Shown piece by piece: positions 1-8,946 of a stretch of DNA of 41,587 bases. A program made the position numbers and the translations under genes. The DNA is from Candidatus Iainarchaeum sp. GTDB taxonomy: Archaea; B1Sed10-29. The stretch lies in the NCBI GenBank assembly GCA_003558235.1, contig PWMI01000052.1, positions 1 through 41,587 of the forward strand, given 5' to 3'. How positions within the stretch are numbered: the stretch's first letter is position 1; every line of letters begins with the position of its first letter. The notes under the pieces are model-generated. The model did not search any database. It was given only the letters and a program-made list of their open reading frames with translations, and was not told where the DNA came from.

Positions 1-225
1 ACAATCTACTCAATCGAAATAAATTCAACAGATGGAGGTAGAGTGGTAAACCCAGGAGAAGGAACATTCAATTATTCAGATGGTACAGAGATAGGTATAG
101 AAGCAGCACCTGAAAAGGATTACTTCTTCCTAAATTGGTCAGGAGAAACCGAGACAATGGAAGATCCAAGCTCCCAAAGGACAAACATGACTATTGAAGG
201 AAACTACAGCATAACAGCAAACTTC
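1..225 (+). repeat. InlB-like repeat copy A (partial at window edge)
   Basis: YSIEINSTDGGRVVNPGEGTFNY...FFLNWSGETETMEDPSS...ITANF. Confidence 0.75.
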
Positions 226-2649
226 ATGCCTTTAGCTAACGAAACATGGGTCAACGAAAGCTTCACAAACAACGGAACACACTTCAACACAATACAAAAA
301 GGAATAGACGCAGTAAAAGCAGGAGGAACAGTAAACATACACCCAGGAACATACGATGAAGGCAATATAGAGGTAATAGGGAAAAATGGAGTAACAGTAC
401 AATCAGTGAACAAAACAAATGAAACAATTATAGGAGGAAACCACAGTGTGGGGCTAATCATCTTCTCAAACAACTTTGTTCTCGATGGAGTCACAATAAG
501 AAACTACGCTGAAGTGGGAATTGCAGCAGGAGAGACCTCAGGAGTAACCATCAAAAACTGCATAGTTCAAAATATAGAAGGAGAAGGTAACGAACCAGGG
601 ATGAGCGTCGTATTCATAAATGCTACGGAATCAAATGTCTCCAACAACTCATTTACAGACAATGGAGTAGGAGTAATGCTCATGAATAGCACCAGCCTAA
701 ACAACATCCTTGAGGACAACAGCTATGAAAACAACTTCGTAGATTATGCAGAGATGTATTCAGGTTACTTAGAAGCTAAAATGGGCTCTATAAACAGCAT
801 TTTAGAAGGAGCTTACCTAAAAATTGAATTTGAAGAATCTCCAGACAACACTACAAAAGTAACAGTTCTAGAAGATGATTGGACCATACAAGTGCCAGTT
901 ACAGCCGAAGAAAACGCAACGATAACAATAACAGAAGGAACCAGCATCACTAGAACAATAGGGGAAGAACTAGACATATTTAGCCTAAGCGCACACAACA
1001 CTACGCAAGACGGCTTCAATGCATCCATAAAGTTCGGATTGGACTACGACCTAACCTTCAGCTCACCAGTAAACATCTCCCTATTCGTAGGGGAAGAACT
1101 GAACGATTCAACACTAAACATATTCAGACAAGGTGAAGGAGGATGGACACAAGAAGGACTAATAAACACAAACTGCACCGTCACCTCAGGATTCTGTGAA
1201 ATCCAAACAACCCAAGCATCAGAGTTCGCAGTAACCACAGAAGAAGAAAAATTCAACTACACACTAACCATAGACTCAACCACCGGCGGATCAATCACGA
1301 AACCAGGAGAAGGAACATACCTATACAACGAACCCAAAAACATAACAATCCAAGCCACACCCAAAGACCACTACGAATTCATAGAATGGACAGGTGACAC
1401 CGAAAACGTGGAAAACACATCCTCAACCAACACAACAATAGAAGTAAACGGAACACAAACAATCACAGCAAACTTCGAGAGAATAAAATATAGCTTAACG
1501 ATCGACTCAACCACAGGAGGATCAGTAACAACCCCAGGAGAAGACACATACCTAAGAAGCGGAAACGTAACACTAAAAGCCGTAGCATCATCAGGCTACG
1601 AGTTCGACAAGTGGACAGGTGACACAGAAACAATCGCGGACACAGAATCAGCATCAACAAAGATAGACATGCTAGGAGACAAATCCATAACCGCTGAATT
1701 CACCAAAACAGACTCAGGAGGATGGATCAGACCAGGAAAAACAGACGAAGAAGATGACCCAGAACCAATAGCGCAAGAAGCAGAAGTAGAAAACGAAACA
1801 GCAACCACGAAGATAGAAAACATAGAAGAAGGACAAACAATAGAGATCACCATCCCAGACACGGACGACTGGAACACAACCATCGAGAAAATAAAGTTCA
1901 CATCAACCACAGACGCAGACGAAGTATCCATAACCATAAAAACACTAGGAACACAGAAACCAGAAAACACCTCTGAAGCAGCAGACCAAGTACACATCTA
2001 CCTAGAGATAGATGTAGAAGGAATAGACTCAGAAGACATGGAAGACGTAGAAATACACTTCAAAGTACCAAAATCATTCGTAGAACAAGCGAACGAAGAC
2101 CCAGAAAACGTTATCCTAAGAAGGTACCACGATGGAGAATGGGAAAAAATAGAAACCACGCTAGAAGACGATGACGATGACTACTACAGATTCAAAGCAA
2201 CACTACCAAGTTTCTCCTACTTCGCAGTAACCATGGACGAAGTACCAAACATCCAAGTCAAATCCCTAGAAGTAACACCTAAAACCGCGGAGATACCATT
2301 CAACATAAACATAGAAGTACAACTAGAAAACACAGGAAAAGCAGAAGGAAACTACACAGTAGAAGTCAAACTAGAAAACAAAGTAATAAAAACAGAAGAA
2401 GTAACACTACAGCCAGAACAAACCCTAACAACGACCTACACATACCTAATAGACCGCGAAGGAAACTACACAGTAACAGTAAGCGACCACACGAAAACAA
2501 TCGAAGCACTACCAGAAAAACCCGGAAGATCACCATGGGCAACAAGAATACTACTAATCATCATAGCAGCAGTAATGATACTAGCAGGAGCAGTAATGGC
2601 GCAGAAGTACTACGAAGAATACAAAGACAGAAACATAAAGCTAAAATAA
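1..2649 (+). CDS. Large secreted/surface protein, 5'-truncated by window edge: InlB/Listeria-Bacteroides-type repeats, parallel beta-helix (NosD-like) segment, PGF-pre-PGF-like region, CARDB-like domain, C-terminal TM anchor
   Basis: Frame is open from base 1 (TIYSIEINSTDGGRVVNPGEG...). Three repeats end in 'ITANF/ITAEF'. Beta-helix pattern GVTIRNYAEVGIAAG...NNSFTDNGVGVML. 'LPSFSYFAVTMDE' resembles PGF-pre-PGF. C-terminus RILLIIIAAVMILAGAVMAQ is a TM. Many N-x-S/T sequons. Confidence 0.85.
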   Translation, partial: TIYSIEINSTDGGRVVNPGEGTFNYSDGTEIGIEAAPEKDYFFLNWSGETETMEDPSSQRTNMTIEGNYSITANFMPLANETWVNESFTNNGTHFNTIQKGIDAVKAGGTVNIHPGTYDEGNIEVIGKNGVTVQSVNKTNETIIGGNHSVGLIIFSNNFVLDGVTIRNYAEVGIAAGETSGVTIKNCIVQNIEGEGNEPGMSVVFINATESNVSNNSFTDNGVGVMLMNSTSLNNILEDNSYENNFVDYAEMYSGYLEAKMGSINSILEGAYLKIEFEESPDNTTKVTVLEDDWTIQVPVTAEENATITITEGTSITRTIGEELDIFSLSAHNTTQDGFNASIKFGLDYDLTFSSPVNISLFVGEELNDSTLNIFRQGEGGWTQEGLINTNCTVTSGFCEIQTTQASEFAVTTEEEKFNYTLTIDSTTGGSITKPGEGTYLYNEPKNITIQATPKDHYEFIEWTGDTENVENTSSTNTTIEVNGTQTITANFERIKYSLTIDSTTGGSVTTPGEDTYLRSGNVTLKAVASSGYEFDKWTGDTETIADTESASTKIDMLGDKSITAEFTKTDSGGWIRPGKTDEEDDPEPIAQEAEVENETATTKIENIEEGQTIEITIPDTDDWNTTIEKIKFTSTTDADEVSITIKTLGTQKPENTSEAADQVHIYLEIDVEGIDSEDMEDVEIHFKVPKSFVEQANEDPENVILRRYHDGEWEKIETTLEDDDDDYYRFKATLPSFSYFAVTMDEVPNIQVKSLEVTPKTAEIPFNINIEVQLENTGKAEGNYTVEVKLENKVIKTEEVTLQPEQTLTTTYTYLIDREGNYTVTVSDHTKTIEALPEKPGRSPWATRILLIIIAAVMILAGAVMAQKYYEEYKDRNIKLK
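1258..1476 (+). repeat. InlB-like repeat copy B
   Basis: YTLTIDSTTGGSITKPGEGTYLYNEP...YEFIEWTGDTENVENTSS...ITANF. Confidence 0.8.
1489..1701 (+). repeat. InlB-like repeat copy C
   Basis: YSLTIDSTTGGSVTTPGEDTYLRS...YEFDKWTGDTETIADTES...ITAEF, tandem with copy B. Confidence 0.8.
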
Positions 2650-2752
2650 AGCAAAAAACCACTTCTTTCCTCTTTCTACAGCCACCACCATAAACCTTTA
2701 ACCAAACCAAAACAAAAATAAAACCAAAGAAACACAGAACAGAGGAAGAAAA

Positions 2753-3595
2753 ATGACATTCAAAATAGGAGCACACGTAAGCATAGAAGGAGGATTCACC
2801 AAAGCACTCGAACGAGAAAAAGCACTAGGAGGAAACTGCGGACAAATATTCGTCAAAAGCCCAAGAACATGGCACATAACAAAGACAACGGAAAAAGAAA
2901 CATCACAGTTCAAGGAAAAATACGAAAAAAGCAACCTAAAACCCTTCATGGCTCACGGAACCTACCTAATAAACCTAGCAACACCAAAAGAAGAACTATT
3001 CCAAAAATCCATAGAGTGCCTAAAAAAAGAAATAGAAAAAACAAACAAACTAAGCCTACCCTACATAACATTCCACCCAGGAAGCCACACAGGATCAGGT
3101 GAAGAAAAAGGAATAAACAAAGTCATCCAAGGACTAAACGAACTTGAAGAAACCCTGAAAAACGTTGAAACACAGCTACTACTTGAAAACACATCCGGAA
3201 AAGGAAGCACACTCGGACACACATTCCCACAACTAGAAAGAATGATCAAAGAAACCAACGCACCAAACATAGGAGTATGCCTAGACACAGCCCACGCATA
3301 CGGAGCAGGATACGACTTCAAAACAACCACAGGGATACAGAAAACACTCAAAGAAATCAAGAAAACCATAGGCCTACATAGAATTAGGATGATACACCTA
3401 AACGACTCACTAGCCCCACTAGGATCAAGAAAAGACCAACACGCTCACGGGACCAACGGAGAGATAGGCAAAGAAGGCATAAAGAACATAGTGAACCACA
3501 AAGAACTCAGAAACATCCCAATGGTAAGAGAAACAAACCTCCCACAAAAAGACATAGCGATAGCAAAAGAACTCAGACAAAAACAAAGTGTTTAA
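2753..3595 (+). CDS. nfo: Endonuclease IV (AP endonuclease family 2)
   Basis: GAHVSIEGGFTKALE...IFVKSPRTW...CLDTAHAYGAGYDF...MIHLNDSLAPLGSRKDQHAHGTNGEIG are diagnostic Nfo motifs. Confidence 0.93.
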   Translation: MTFKIGAHVSIEGGFTKALEREKALGGNCGQIFVKSPRTWHITKTTEKETSQFKEKYEKSNLKPFMAHGTYLINLATPKEELFQKSIECLKKEIEKTNKLSLPYITFHPGSHTGSGEEKGINKVIQGLNELEETLKNVETQLLLENTSGKGSTLGHTFPQLERMIKETNAPNIGVCLDTAHAYGAGYDFKTTTGIQKTLKEIKKTIGLHRIRMIHLNDSLAPLGSRKDQHAHGTNGEIGKEGIKNIVNHKELRNIPMVRETNLPQKDIAIAKELRQKQSV

Positions 3596-4379
3596 GATGA
3601 AAGCAATAGTAGCATCAGAAAAAGACACAGCAGGAAAAAACATATTCAACCAACTAACAGAACAAGGATTCCAACCCACAGACAAAAAATGGCAGGGAAA
3701 AACAACGTACAAAAGAAAAAACTGGATCCTCGTAAAGACCGAGTCAGACATAGTCCACGCAGACGAAGTAAACGAACTCGACGCCGATGAAATAATCTTC
3801 ATCTCCAGGCATTCATCCCAAAAAGGTACACCGACACTAACTACCCACTACCCCGGGAACTTTGGACCCAACGACCACGGGGGTGCCCACGGAGAACTTT
3901 GCTACGCACCAGCAGAACGAATGAAAAACATTTACTTAGAGATAATCAACCCTCCTTTTCAGCACGATGTTTCTCTTGAGGTTACACATCACGGCCCCTC
4001 AATATCGAAGCCATGTTTATTCGTTGAACTAGGGTCCACCGAAGAACAATGGAAAAACCAAGAAGCAGCAGACTACCTAGCAACATCACTCATCAGAGGA
4101 ATAGACAAAGAAACACCCAAAAGAGAAACAGCAATAGGGATAGGTGGAAACCACTACGCACCAAAGTTCAGTGAACTAGAACAAAAAGAAGAAGTAGCGA
4201 TGGGACACATCATCCCTAAGTACGCGCAAAGCTACCTAAACAAGAAGATGGTGGAGCAGATGATAGAGAAAACAATTCCTAAACCCAGCAAAGCGATCAT
4301 AGATAAAAAAGGAACCAAAAAACAAAGCAAAGTAACCAGAATGCTTGAAAAAACGGGGCTTGAAGTGATGCACATATAA
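3588..4379 (+). CDS. dtdA: D-aminoacyl-tRNA deacylase, archaeal DtdA/GEK1 type
   Basis: FISRHSSQKGTPTLTTHYPGNFG...LEVTHHGPSISKPCLFVELGSTEEQW...IGIGGNHYAPKFSE; ATG may lie 6 nt downstream (MKAIVASEKD). Confidence 0.92.
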   Translation: MFKMKAIVASEKDTAGKNIFNQLTEQGFQPTDKKWQGKTTYKRKNWILVKTESDIVHADEVNELDADEIIFISRHSSQKGTPTLTTHYPGNFGPNDHGGAHGELCYAPAERMKNIYLEIINPPFQHDVSLEVTHHGPSISKPCLFVELGSTEEQWKNQEAADYLATSLIRGIDKETPKRETAIGIGGNHYAPKFSELEQKEEVAMGHIIPKYAQSYLNKKMVEQMIEKTIPKPSKAIIDKKGTKKQSKVTRMLEKTGLEVMHI

Positions 4380-4397
4380 AGAGTTTTGAATCCTACG

Positions 4398-5792
4398 TCA
4401 CTCACCAAGTTGCTTTCCAAGCTCAACGTCCATCTTATCCAAAAACAACTTTTCCTTATCCTCCGGAACGGTCGCTCCAGCAGCCACATCGTGACCCCCT
4501 CCCTCACCACCTAGTTCCTGACATATACTGTACATCGCTTCACCCAGGTTCAATCCCTTCAAAGCAAGTTTCCTGTTTGCTCTGCCACTTATTTTAACCT
4601 TCCCTTCACCCTTGTTAGCCACACCAAGTATAGCTTTCTCCCTCGATACTTCCTTCGTCGAGTAAAGCATTCCAACGACTATACCAACCAAACTGTGTTT
4701 TATCTTTCCCTTAGCATCCAGGACGTATAGGTTCTCCATCTCAAGCACCCCTTTCTCCTCGGCGTACTGTATCCCCTTCCTCAATTCTCTCCTATGTTTT
4801 CTGAGGAGGCTCATCGCGTCATCGTAGTACCTTTCCCGATTCCCCATAGCGAGCCTTACTCCAACTTCAGGTTTATCGTGCCGCCCACAGGCATTTAGGA
4901 CGGTTGCAAACTCCTTCGCGTCCTTCAAAGGGGATTTTTGAGGTTCCTCAGTGAGTTCATACACTTCTCCAACCAGGTTTCTGAGAACTTTCTCGTGAAC
5001 GTGCCTCTGTTTCCCATAGATATAGAGGCCAGATATCAACTTCTTCTTCTCTCGTGGGCTGAGGTCATTGTAGTACCTCCACTTCCCGGTCACTTCGTTC
5101 TTAAGTGGAATACCTAAGTTTCTAAGGAAGTTTAGGCACTTGATACGATTTCCAGTTAAACCGGGTAGGTAGGGGTAAGAGGAGTAAGCTAAAAAGGATA
5201 CGAGGGGGCGAGCGTTTCTACCGAAGAGGGTTATGTCTTTCTTGACAGTCACCACGCCTTCTTCTTGACCCTCTAAGGCTATCTGCCTATTCAAACTTAC
5301 CAACATGTTCTCGTTACTGTGCTGCATGTCTCCCAATGCTCCAACTACAGCCATCTTCGCCAGATCCTTGTTATCTTCACTCACTTCCTTTGCTAACAGG
5401 TAACTCATTCCAGATGAACTTATCTCCGTGGATCCATCGTAGCCGGAGAGGTGGGGGTTGAAGTGTGGGTGGCTTGTTTCTCCTTCTACCTCGTGGTGAT
5501 CGATTATGCAGTACTCCTTTCCTTCTATCTCTTTTTCAATCATGTTCAGGTAGCCTGATCCGAAGTCCACCAGTATGAAGTGATCGGAGTTTTCACCGTG
5601 TTTCTCCAAAGCTTCCTTAGAGAAGTGCTTGAGGGTGTGTGCCTCGTAGTTCTTGTTTAACCTATCAAGAATCTTTCTAACTATGGCTCCTGCGGACAGT
5701 CCATCTGCATCGTAGTCATTTAGAATGGTGAAGTCATCTTTTTCTTCTATGAATCTTGCTGCTGCTTTTAGTCCTTCCATCTTTTTCTTCAT
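4398..5792 (-). CDS. DHH-family phosphoesterase, RecJ-like single-strand nuclease
   Basis: LNDYDADGLSAGAI, CIIDHHEVEGE and C-terminal GGEGGGHDVAAGATVP (DHHA1) motifs. Confidence 0.88.
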   Translation of the reverse strand: MKKKMEGLKAAARFIEEKDDFTILNDYDADGLSAGAIVRKILDRLNKNYEAHTLKHFSKEALEKHGENSDHFILVDFGSGYLNMIEKEIEGKEYCIIDHHEVEGETSHPHFNPHLSGYDGSTEISSSGMSYLLAKEVSEDNKDLAKMAVVGALGDMQHSNENMLVSLNRQIALEGQEEGVVTVKKDITLFGRNARPLVSFLAYSSYPYLPGLTGNRIKCLNFLRNLGIPLKNEVTGKWRYYNDLSPREKKKLISGLYIYGKQRHVHEKVLRNLVGEVYELTEEPQKSPLKDAKEFATVLNACGRHDKPEVGVRLAMGNRERYYDDAMSLLRKHRRELRKGIQYAEEKGVLEMENLYVLDAKGKIKHSLVGIVVGMLYSTKEVSREKAILGVANKGEGKVKISGRANRKLALKGLNLGEAMYSICQELGGEGGGHDVAAGATVPEDKEKLFLDKMDVELGKQLGE

Positions 5793-5843
5793 GCTTTACC
5801 CATATTGTTAAAAGGCTGAGTGTATTTATCGACCTTGGTTAAT

Positions 5844-5963
5844 ATGAAGTGCTTTGAGTGCGATGTTAAGATGGATATGATGACGTTCGAGAGACGGAGA
5901 GGCCTTTACTACGGTGCTCTTCTCTGCCCAAGTTGCGGTAGAAAAGAGTTGGAAGGGAGCTAG
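5844..5963 (+). CDS. 39-aa zinc-ribbon microprotein MKCFECDVKMDMMTFERRRGLYYGALLCPSCGRKELEGS
   Basis: ATG at 5844, TAG at 5961-5963; CxxC...CxxC pairs; the interval between divergent recJ-like and convergent aCPSF2 is otherwise unexplained. Not in the supplied ORF track (below its size limit). Confidence 0.6.
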   Translation: MKCFECDVKMDMMTFERRRGLYYGALLCPSCGRKELEGS

Positions 5964-7291
5964 ATTCTGAACTCCTCATCTAGCCTTGGAATGTAGGTCT
6001 CCAGTTCTTTTTTCTCAAGTTCCTTGTTCAGGTTTTTTGTTCCTTCTTCATCTCCGTGAACGAGGAACACCATCCTTGGTTTGGGTATGTTCAGAGCGAA
6101 CTTTATCAGGTCCTTTTCGTCTGCGTGTGCGCTGAAGTGAAGTGTCTTAACGCTTGCTTTCACGTTCACTTCCTTTTCGTTTGGTAGTGTCACTTTTTTC
6201 TTTCCATCCATCAGGTCCCTTCCAGGGGTTCCTTCAACCTGGTAACCCACTAGGATTATTTTGTTGTTTGGATCATCGGCGAGTTCCTCCATGTACTTTA
6301 TCACGGGGCCACCGGTGATCATTCCAGAGGTTGTTAGGATTATCGTGGCTTTATCGTTCTTAGTTACATCGGAACGGCTCTTCGTTTGCGGTGAATTAAA
6401 GTACTCTGAGTCGAAGGGGTTCTCCTGAGCCATCAGTATTCTTTTCGGGATTTCTTCCTTGGCGTAGATGACGTTCTGACGGTGTATCGCGTTTGCTTTC
6501 TTGATCATCCCGTCGATGAATCCATCTACCTTCGGGATGTACCCCGATTTTATGTAGTTGTCCAGGATGAGCATCAGTTCCTGGGCCCTTCCAACCCCGA
6601 AAGTGGGTACTATCACTTTCCCTCCCTTCTTTATCGTTTTCCTTACTTCTTCCGCTAGTTCCTTGCTGTTCGTCTTAAGTTCAATCGTTTTCCCGCTCCC
6701 ACCATAAGTTGATTCCATTATCAAAGCGTCTACTGGCTCTATGTCTGAATCAGCCTTGTCCAGTATGTTACTTTCCTTGTATGAAAAGTCCCCGGTGTAA
6801 AGTAAAGAGGACTTCCTGTCTTCCAACCTTATTAAGGCGGCTCCCAGGATGTGCCCTGCTTTATACAGTGTTAAGTGAACACCTTTACCTATCTTAACCT
6901 TTTCCCTAAACTCTATGTACTCTATGTCCTTCATTATGTTGTTGATGTCTTTCTGAGTGAACTCAGGGTCTCTTTCCTCCTTCGCGATCCTTAGGTAGTC
7001 ACTCAGAAGAAGCTGCATCAGATCCCTAGTCGGCTTCGTTGCGTATATCTTCCCCCTCCACCCTCTAGCGTAGAGGTGAGGCAGGTAACCTGAGTGATCC
7101 AGGTGAGTGTGACTTATTACAACAGAATCTATCCTCTTAATCATCTCCTTAGTGATATGGGGATACCTATCTTGGTCCTCCTTTGCCCCCAGTTTTATTC
7201 CACAGTCTAACAAGGTGCTTCCTCCGCTGTGGTCGACCAGTACACAGGATTTGCCTACTTCTCTGGCTCCTCCTAAAAACTTTATATCCAT
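5960..7291 (-). CDS. Metallo-beta-lactamase/beta-CASP ribonuclease, aCPSF2-like (no KH domains)
   Basis: HTHLDHSGYLPHLY, DFSYKESNILDKA, PTFGVGRAQELMLIL, HFSAHADEKDL, LVHGDEE; start set to ATG (MDIKFLGG) preceded by AAGGAG; the ORF track uses upstream TTG at 7321. Confidence 0.9.
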   Translation of the reverse strand: MDIKFLGGAREVGKSCVLVDHSGGSTLLDCGIKLGAKEDQDRYPHITKEMIKRIDSVVISHTHLDHSGYLPHLYARGWRGKIYATKPTRDLMQLLLSDYLRIAKEERDPEFTQKDINNIMKDIEYIEFREKVKIGKGVHLTLYKAGHILGAALIRLEDRKSSLLYTGDFSYKESNILDKADSDIEPVDALIMESTYGGSGKTIELKTNSKELAEEVRKTIKKGGKVIVPTFGVGRAQELMLILDNYIKSGYIPKVDGFIDGMIKKANAIHRQNVIYAKEEIPKRILMAQENPFDSEYFNSPQTKSRSDVTKNDKATIILTTSGMITGGPVIKYMEELADDPNNKIILVGYQVEGTPGRDLMDGKKKVTLPNEKEVNVKASVKTLHFSAHADEKDLIKFALNIPKPRMVFLVHGDEEGTKNLNKELEKKELETYIPRLDEEFRI

Positions 7292-7340
7292 TTCTATCAT
7301 CTCCTTTCTTTCTTCAATCAAACTTTCTTAGTTTGTTTTC

Positions 7341-7445
7341 ACGCAGCGAAGTGAAGCAGGTAGGTTCCCTTCAAGCATCCATTAGAAAGACAGTTAAATC
7401 TACTTCAAGGAAGCTTGAAGAGAATCAGGTAGGCACCTTTGCGCC
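7341..7445. other. Structured intergenic element: two near-repeats of CAGGTAGGnnCCnTT flanking a 7-bp stem hairpin
   Basis: CAGGTAGG at 7357-7364 (gcaggtaggttcccttc) and 7426-7433 (tcaggtaggcaccttt); CTTCAAG-GAAG-CTTGAAG palindrome at 7403-7420; no plausible CDS. Confidence 0.4.
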
Positions 7446-7541
7446 ACTTGTCCACTGGCTCACTTTCTTTTTCACTGCTATAATTACGTATCATTACATA
7501 ACTTGTTTATATTTCAACACCCCTAATTTAAATAGGTATGG

Positions 7542-8639
7542 TTGATTTCAATGGATTTACCGATAATCAGCAAAATAATCGAGCCAAAGAGGAAGAAAAA
7601 AGTCCTTCAGGAGATAAAGGATCTAAATAAAGAAAAAGCTCACCTTAAAGCAGAGAAAAAGAGCCTATCTGAAATGGGAAGGGGCACCTCAGAGATTCAG
7701 GATGAACTCAACGAGGTTGAAAAGAAGCTAGTTAATAGGTACGATGAACTAGCGAACATTGAATACAAGGAAGCGATGAGGGGGATAGAGGAAGAATCGG
7801 AAGAGAAGACCGCGACGGTAGCCAGAGTAACGGGAGAACTAAAAGAAGAGAAGAAAGAAGTCAGAAAAGTGGAAGAAAGACTCAGGAAATCCGAAGAAGA
7901 AAAAGAAAAACTCAAAGAAGATAAAAAAGAGTTAGCTAAGAAGATAAACGAACTCGAAGAAAAACTACGCGACAGAGAGATGAGGATAAAACAAAAAGAG
8001 GGAATCATAAAGGAACTTGAAAATGAAGTGAAACAAGAAGAAACGCCTACTACAACCACCAAAACAATAGAAGAAGAAGCATTAGCTGAAAACAAACTAC
8101 TTGAAATAATACTGAAAAAATACGCGGACCACATAAACGAAGAAGAAAGAAGAACCATCCAAGAGATGCGGGAACTCATACAACCAAACAACATAAGCCT
8201 AAGGGAGTACCTAGCGGAAGTGAAAGAAGAAGACAAGTTGAGAGCATGTGAAGAAGCATACGAAAAAATAATGGATGACTTCAAGACCTCGGAAGTACTT
8301 CCAGTCGAACACTGGATGACCCTAAAACAAATGATAGATCACAGAGTATGTGATAAAGAAGATAAAGCGATACTACTATGTTCAACTTTCCGTCACTTCG
8401 GCGCTGATGCACACATAGCGATGGCTGAACTCGAAGACAACCAAAAAAGACCAATTCTAATCATAAAAGAGAACGAGAAAAACATAGTTGTGGATCCAAA
8501 CAAAAAACACCCATTCATGAAGTACTACGGAACAATGGGGGAAGTCAAAGAACAGTACAGATACAATGGAAACAAGATAAGGCGGTTTGAATACATATTC
8601 AATGACAGGGAGTACAGGATACCCGAAGGGGACATCTAG
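7542..8639 (+). CDS. Coiled-coil protein with C-terminal transglutaminase-like domain
   Basis: Long heptad-rich N-terminal half; C-terminal VCDKEDKAILLCSTFRHFGADAHIAM...NIVVDPN resembles the Cys and Asp segments of transglutaminase-like folds. Start TTG 7542 or ATG 7551. Confidence 0.7.
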   Translation: MISMDLPIISKIIEPKRKKKVLQEIKDLNKEKAHLKAEKKSLSEMGRGTSEIQDELNEVEKKLVNRYDELANIEYKEAMRGIEEESEEKTATVARVTGELKEEKKEVRKVEERLRKSEEEKEKLKEDKKELAKKINELEEKLRDREMRIKQKEGIIKELENEVKQEETPTTTTKTIEEEALAENKLLEIILKKYADHINEEERRTIQEMRELIQPNNISLREYLAEVKEEDKLRACEEAYEKIMDDFKTSEVLPVEHWMTLKQMIDHRVCDKEDKAILLCSTFRHFGADAHIAMAELEDNQKRPILIIKENEKNIVVDPNKKHPFMKYYGTMGEVKEQYRYNGNKIRRFEYIFNDREYRIPEGDI

Positions 8640-8730
8640 AAAAAAATCTTTGCCCACCGAACAACATAACGTATATATTAATTACTGAAAAAATGAACAA
8701 CAGACAAAGCTAAAAAAGGAGGTTTTTCAC

Positions 8731-8946
8731 TTGCCAGTACAATCAAATCCAAACAAATGCATATCGTGCGGAGGATGCGTATCAGTATGCCCCGCAAACG
8801 CGTTAGAACTAAGAGGGAGCGACATAGTCGTGGACACAGAAAGATGCATAGACTGCGAAACATGCATGAAGTTCTGCCCAGTAAACGCACTAAGAAAAAA
8901 ACAACAAGAAAAAGGACTAATATACCCAATGGAGAACGAGGAGTGA
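8731..8946 (+). CDS. 2[4Fe-4S] ferredoxin
   Basis: CISCGGCVSVCP and CIDCETCMKFCP; AGGAGG just upstream of a TTG start. Confidence 0.93.
   Translation: MPVQSNPNKCISCGGCVSVCPANALELRGSDIVVDTERCIDCETCMKFCPVNALRKKQQEKGLIYPMENEE

Noticed and set aside
7697-8284. 195-aa minus-strand ORF (Ser/Phe-rich)
   Set aside because: Antisense shadow of the Glu/Lys-rich coiled coil of ORF 7542-8639; low-complexity composition and no supporting signals.
8693-8713. Possible 6-codon leader peptide (ATG AAC AAC AGA CAA AGC TAA) before the ferredoxin gene
   Set aside because: The TATA-like gtatatatta just upstream would place the transcription start near or after this ATG; too short for any independent support.
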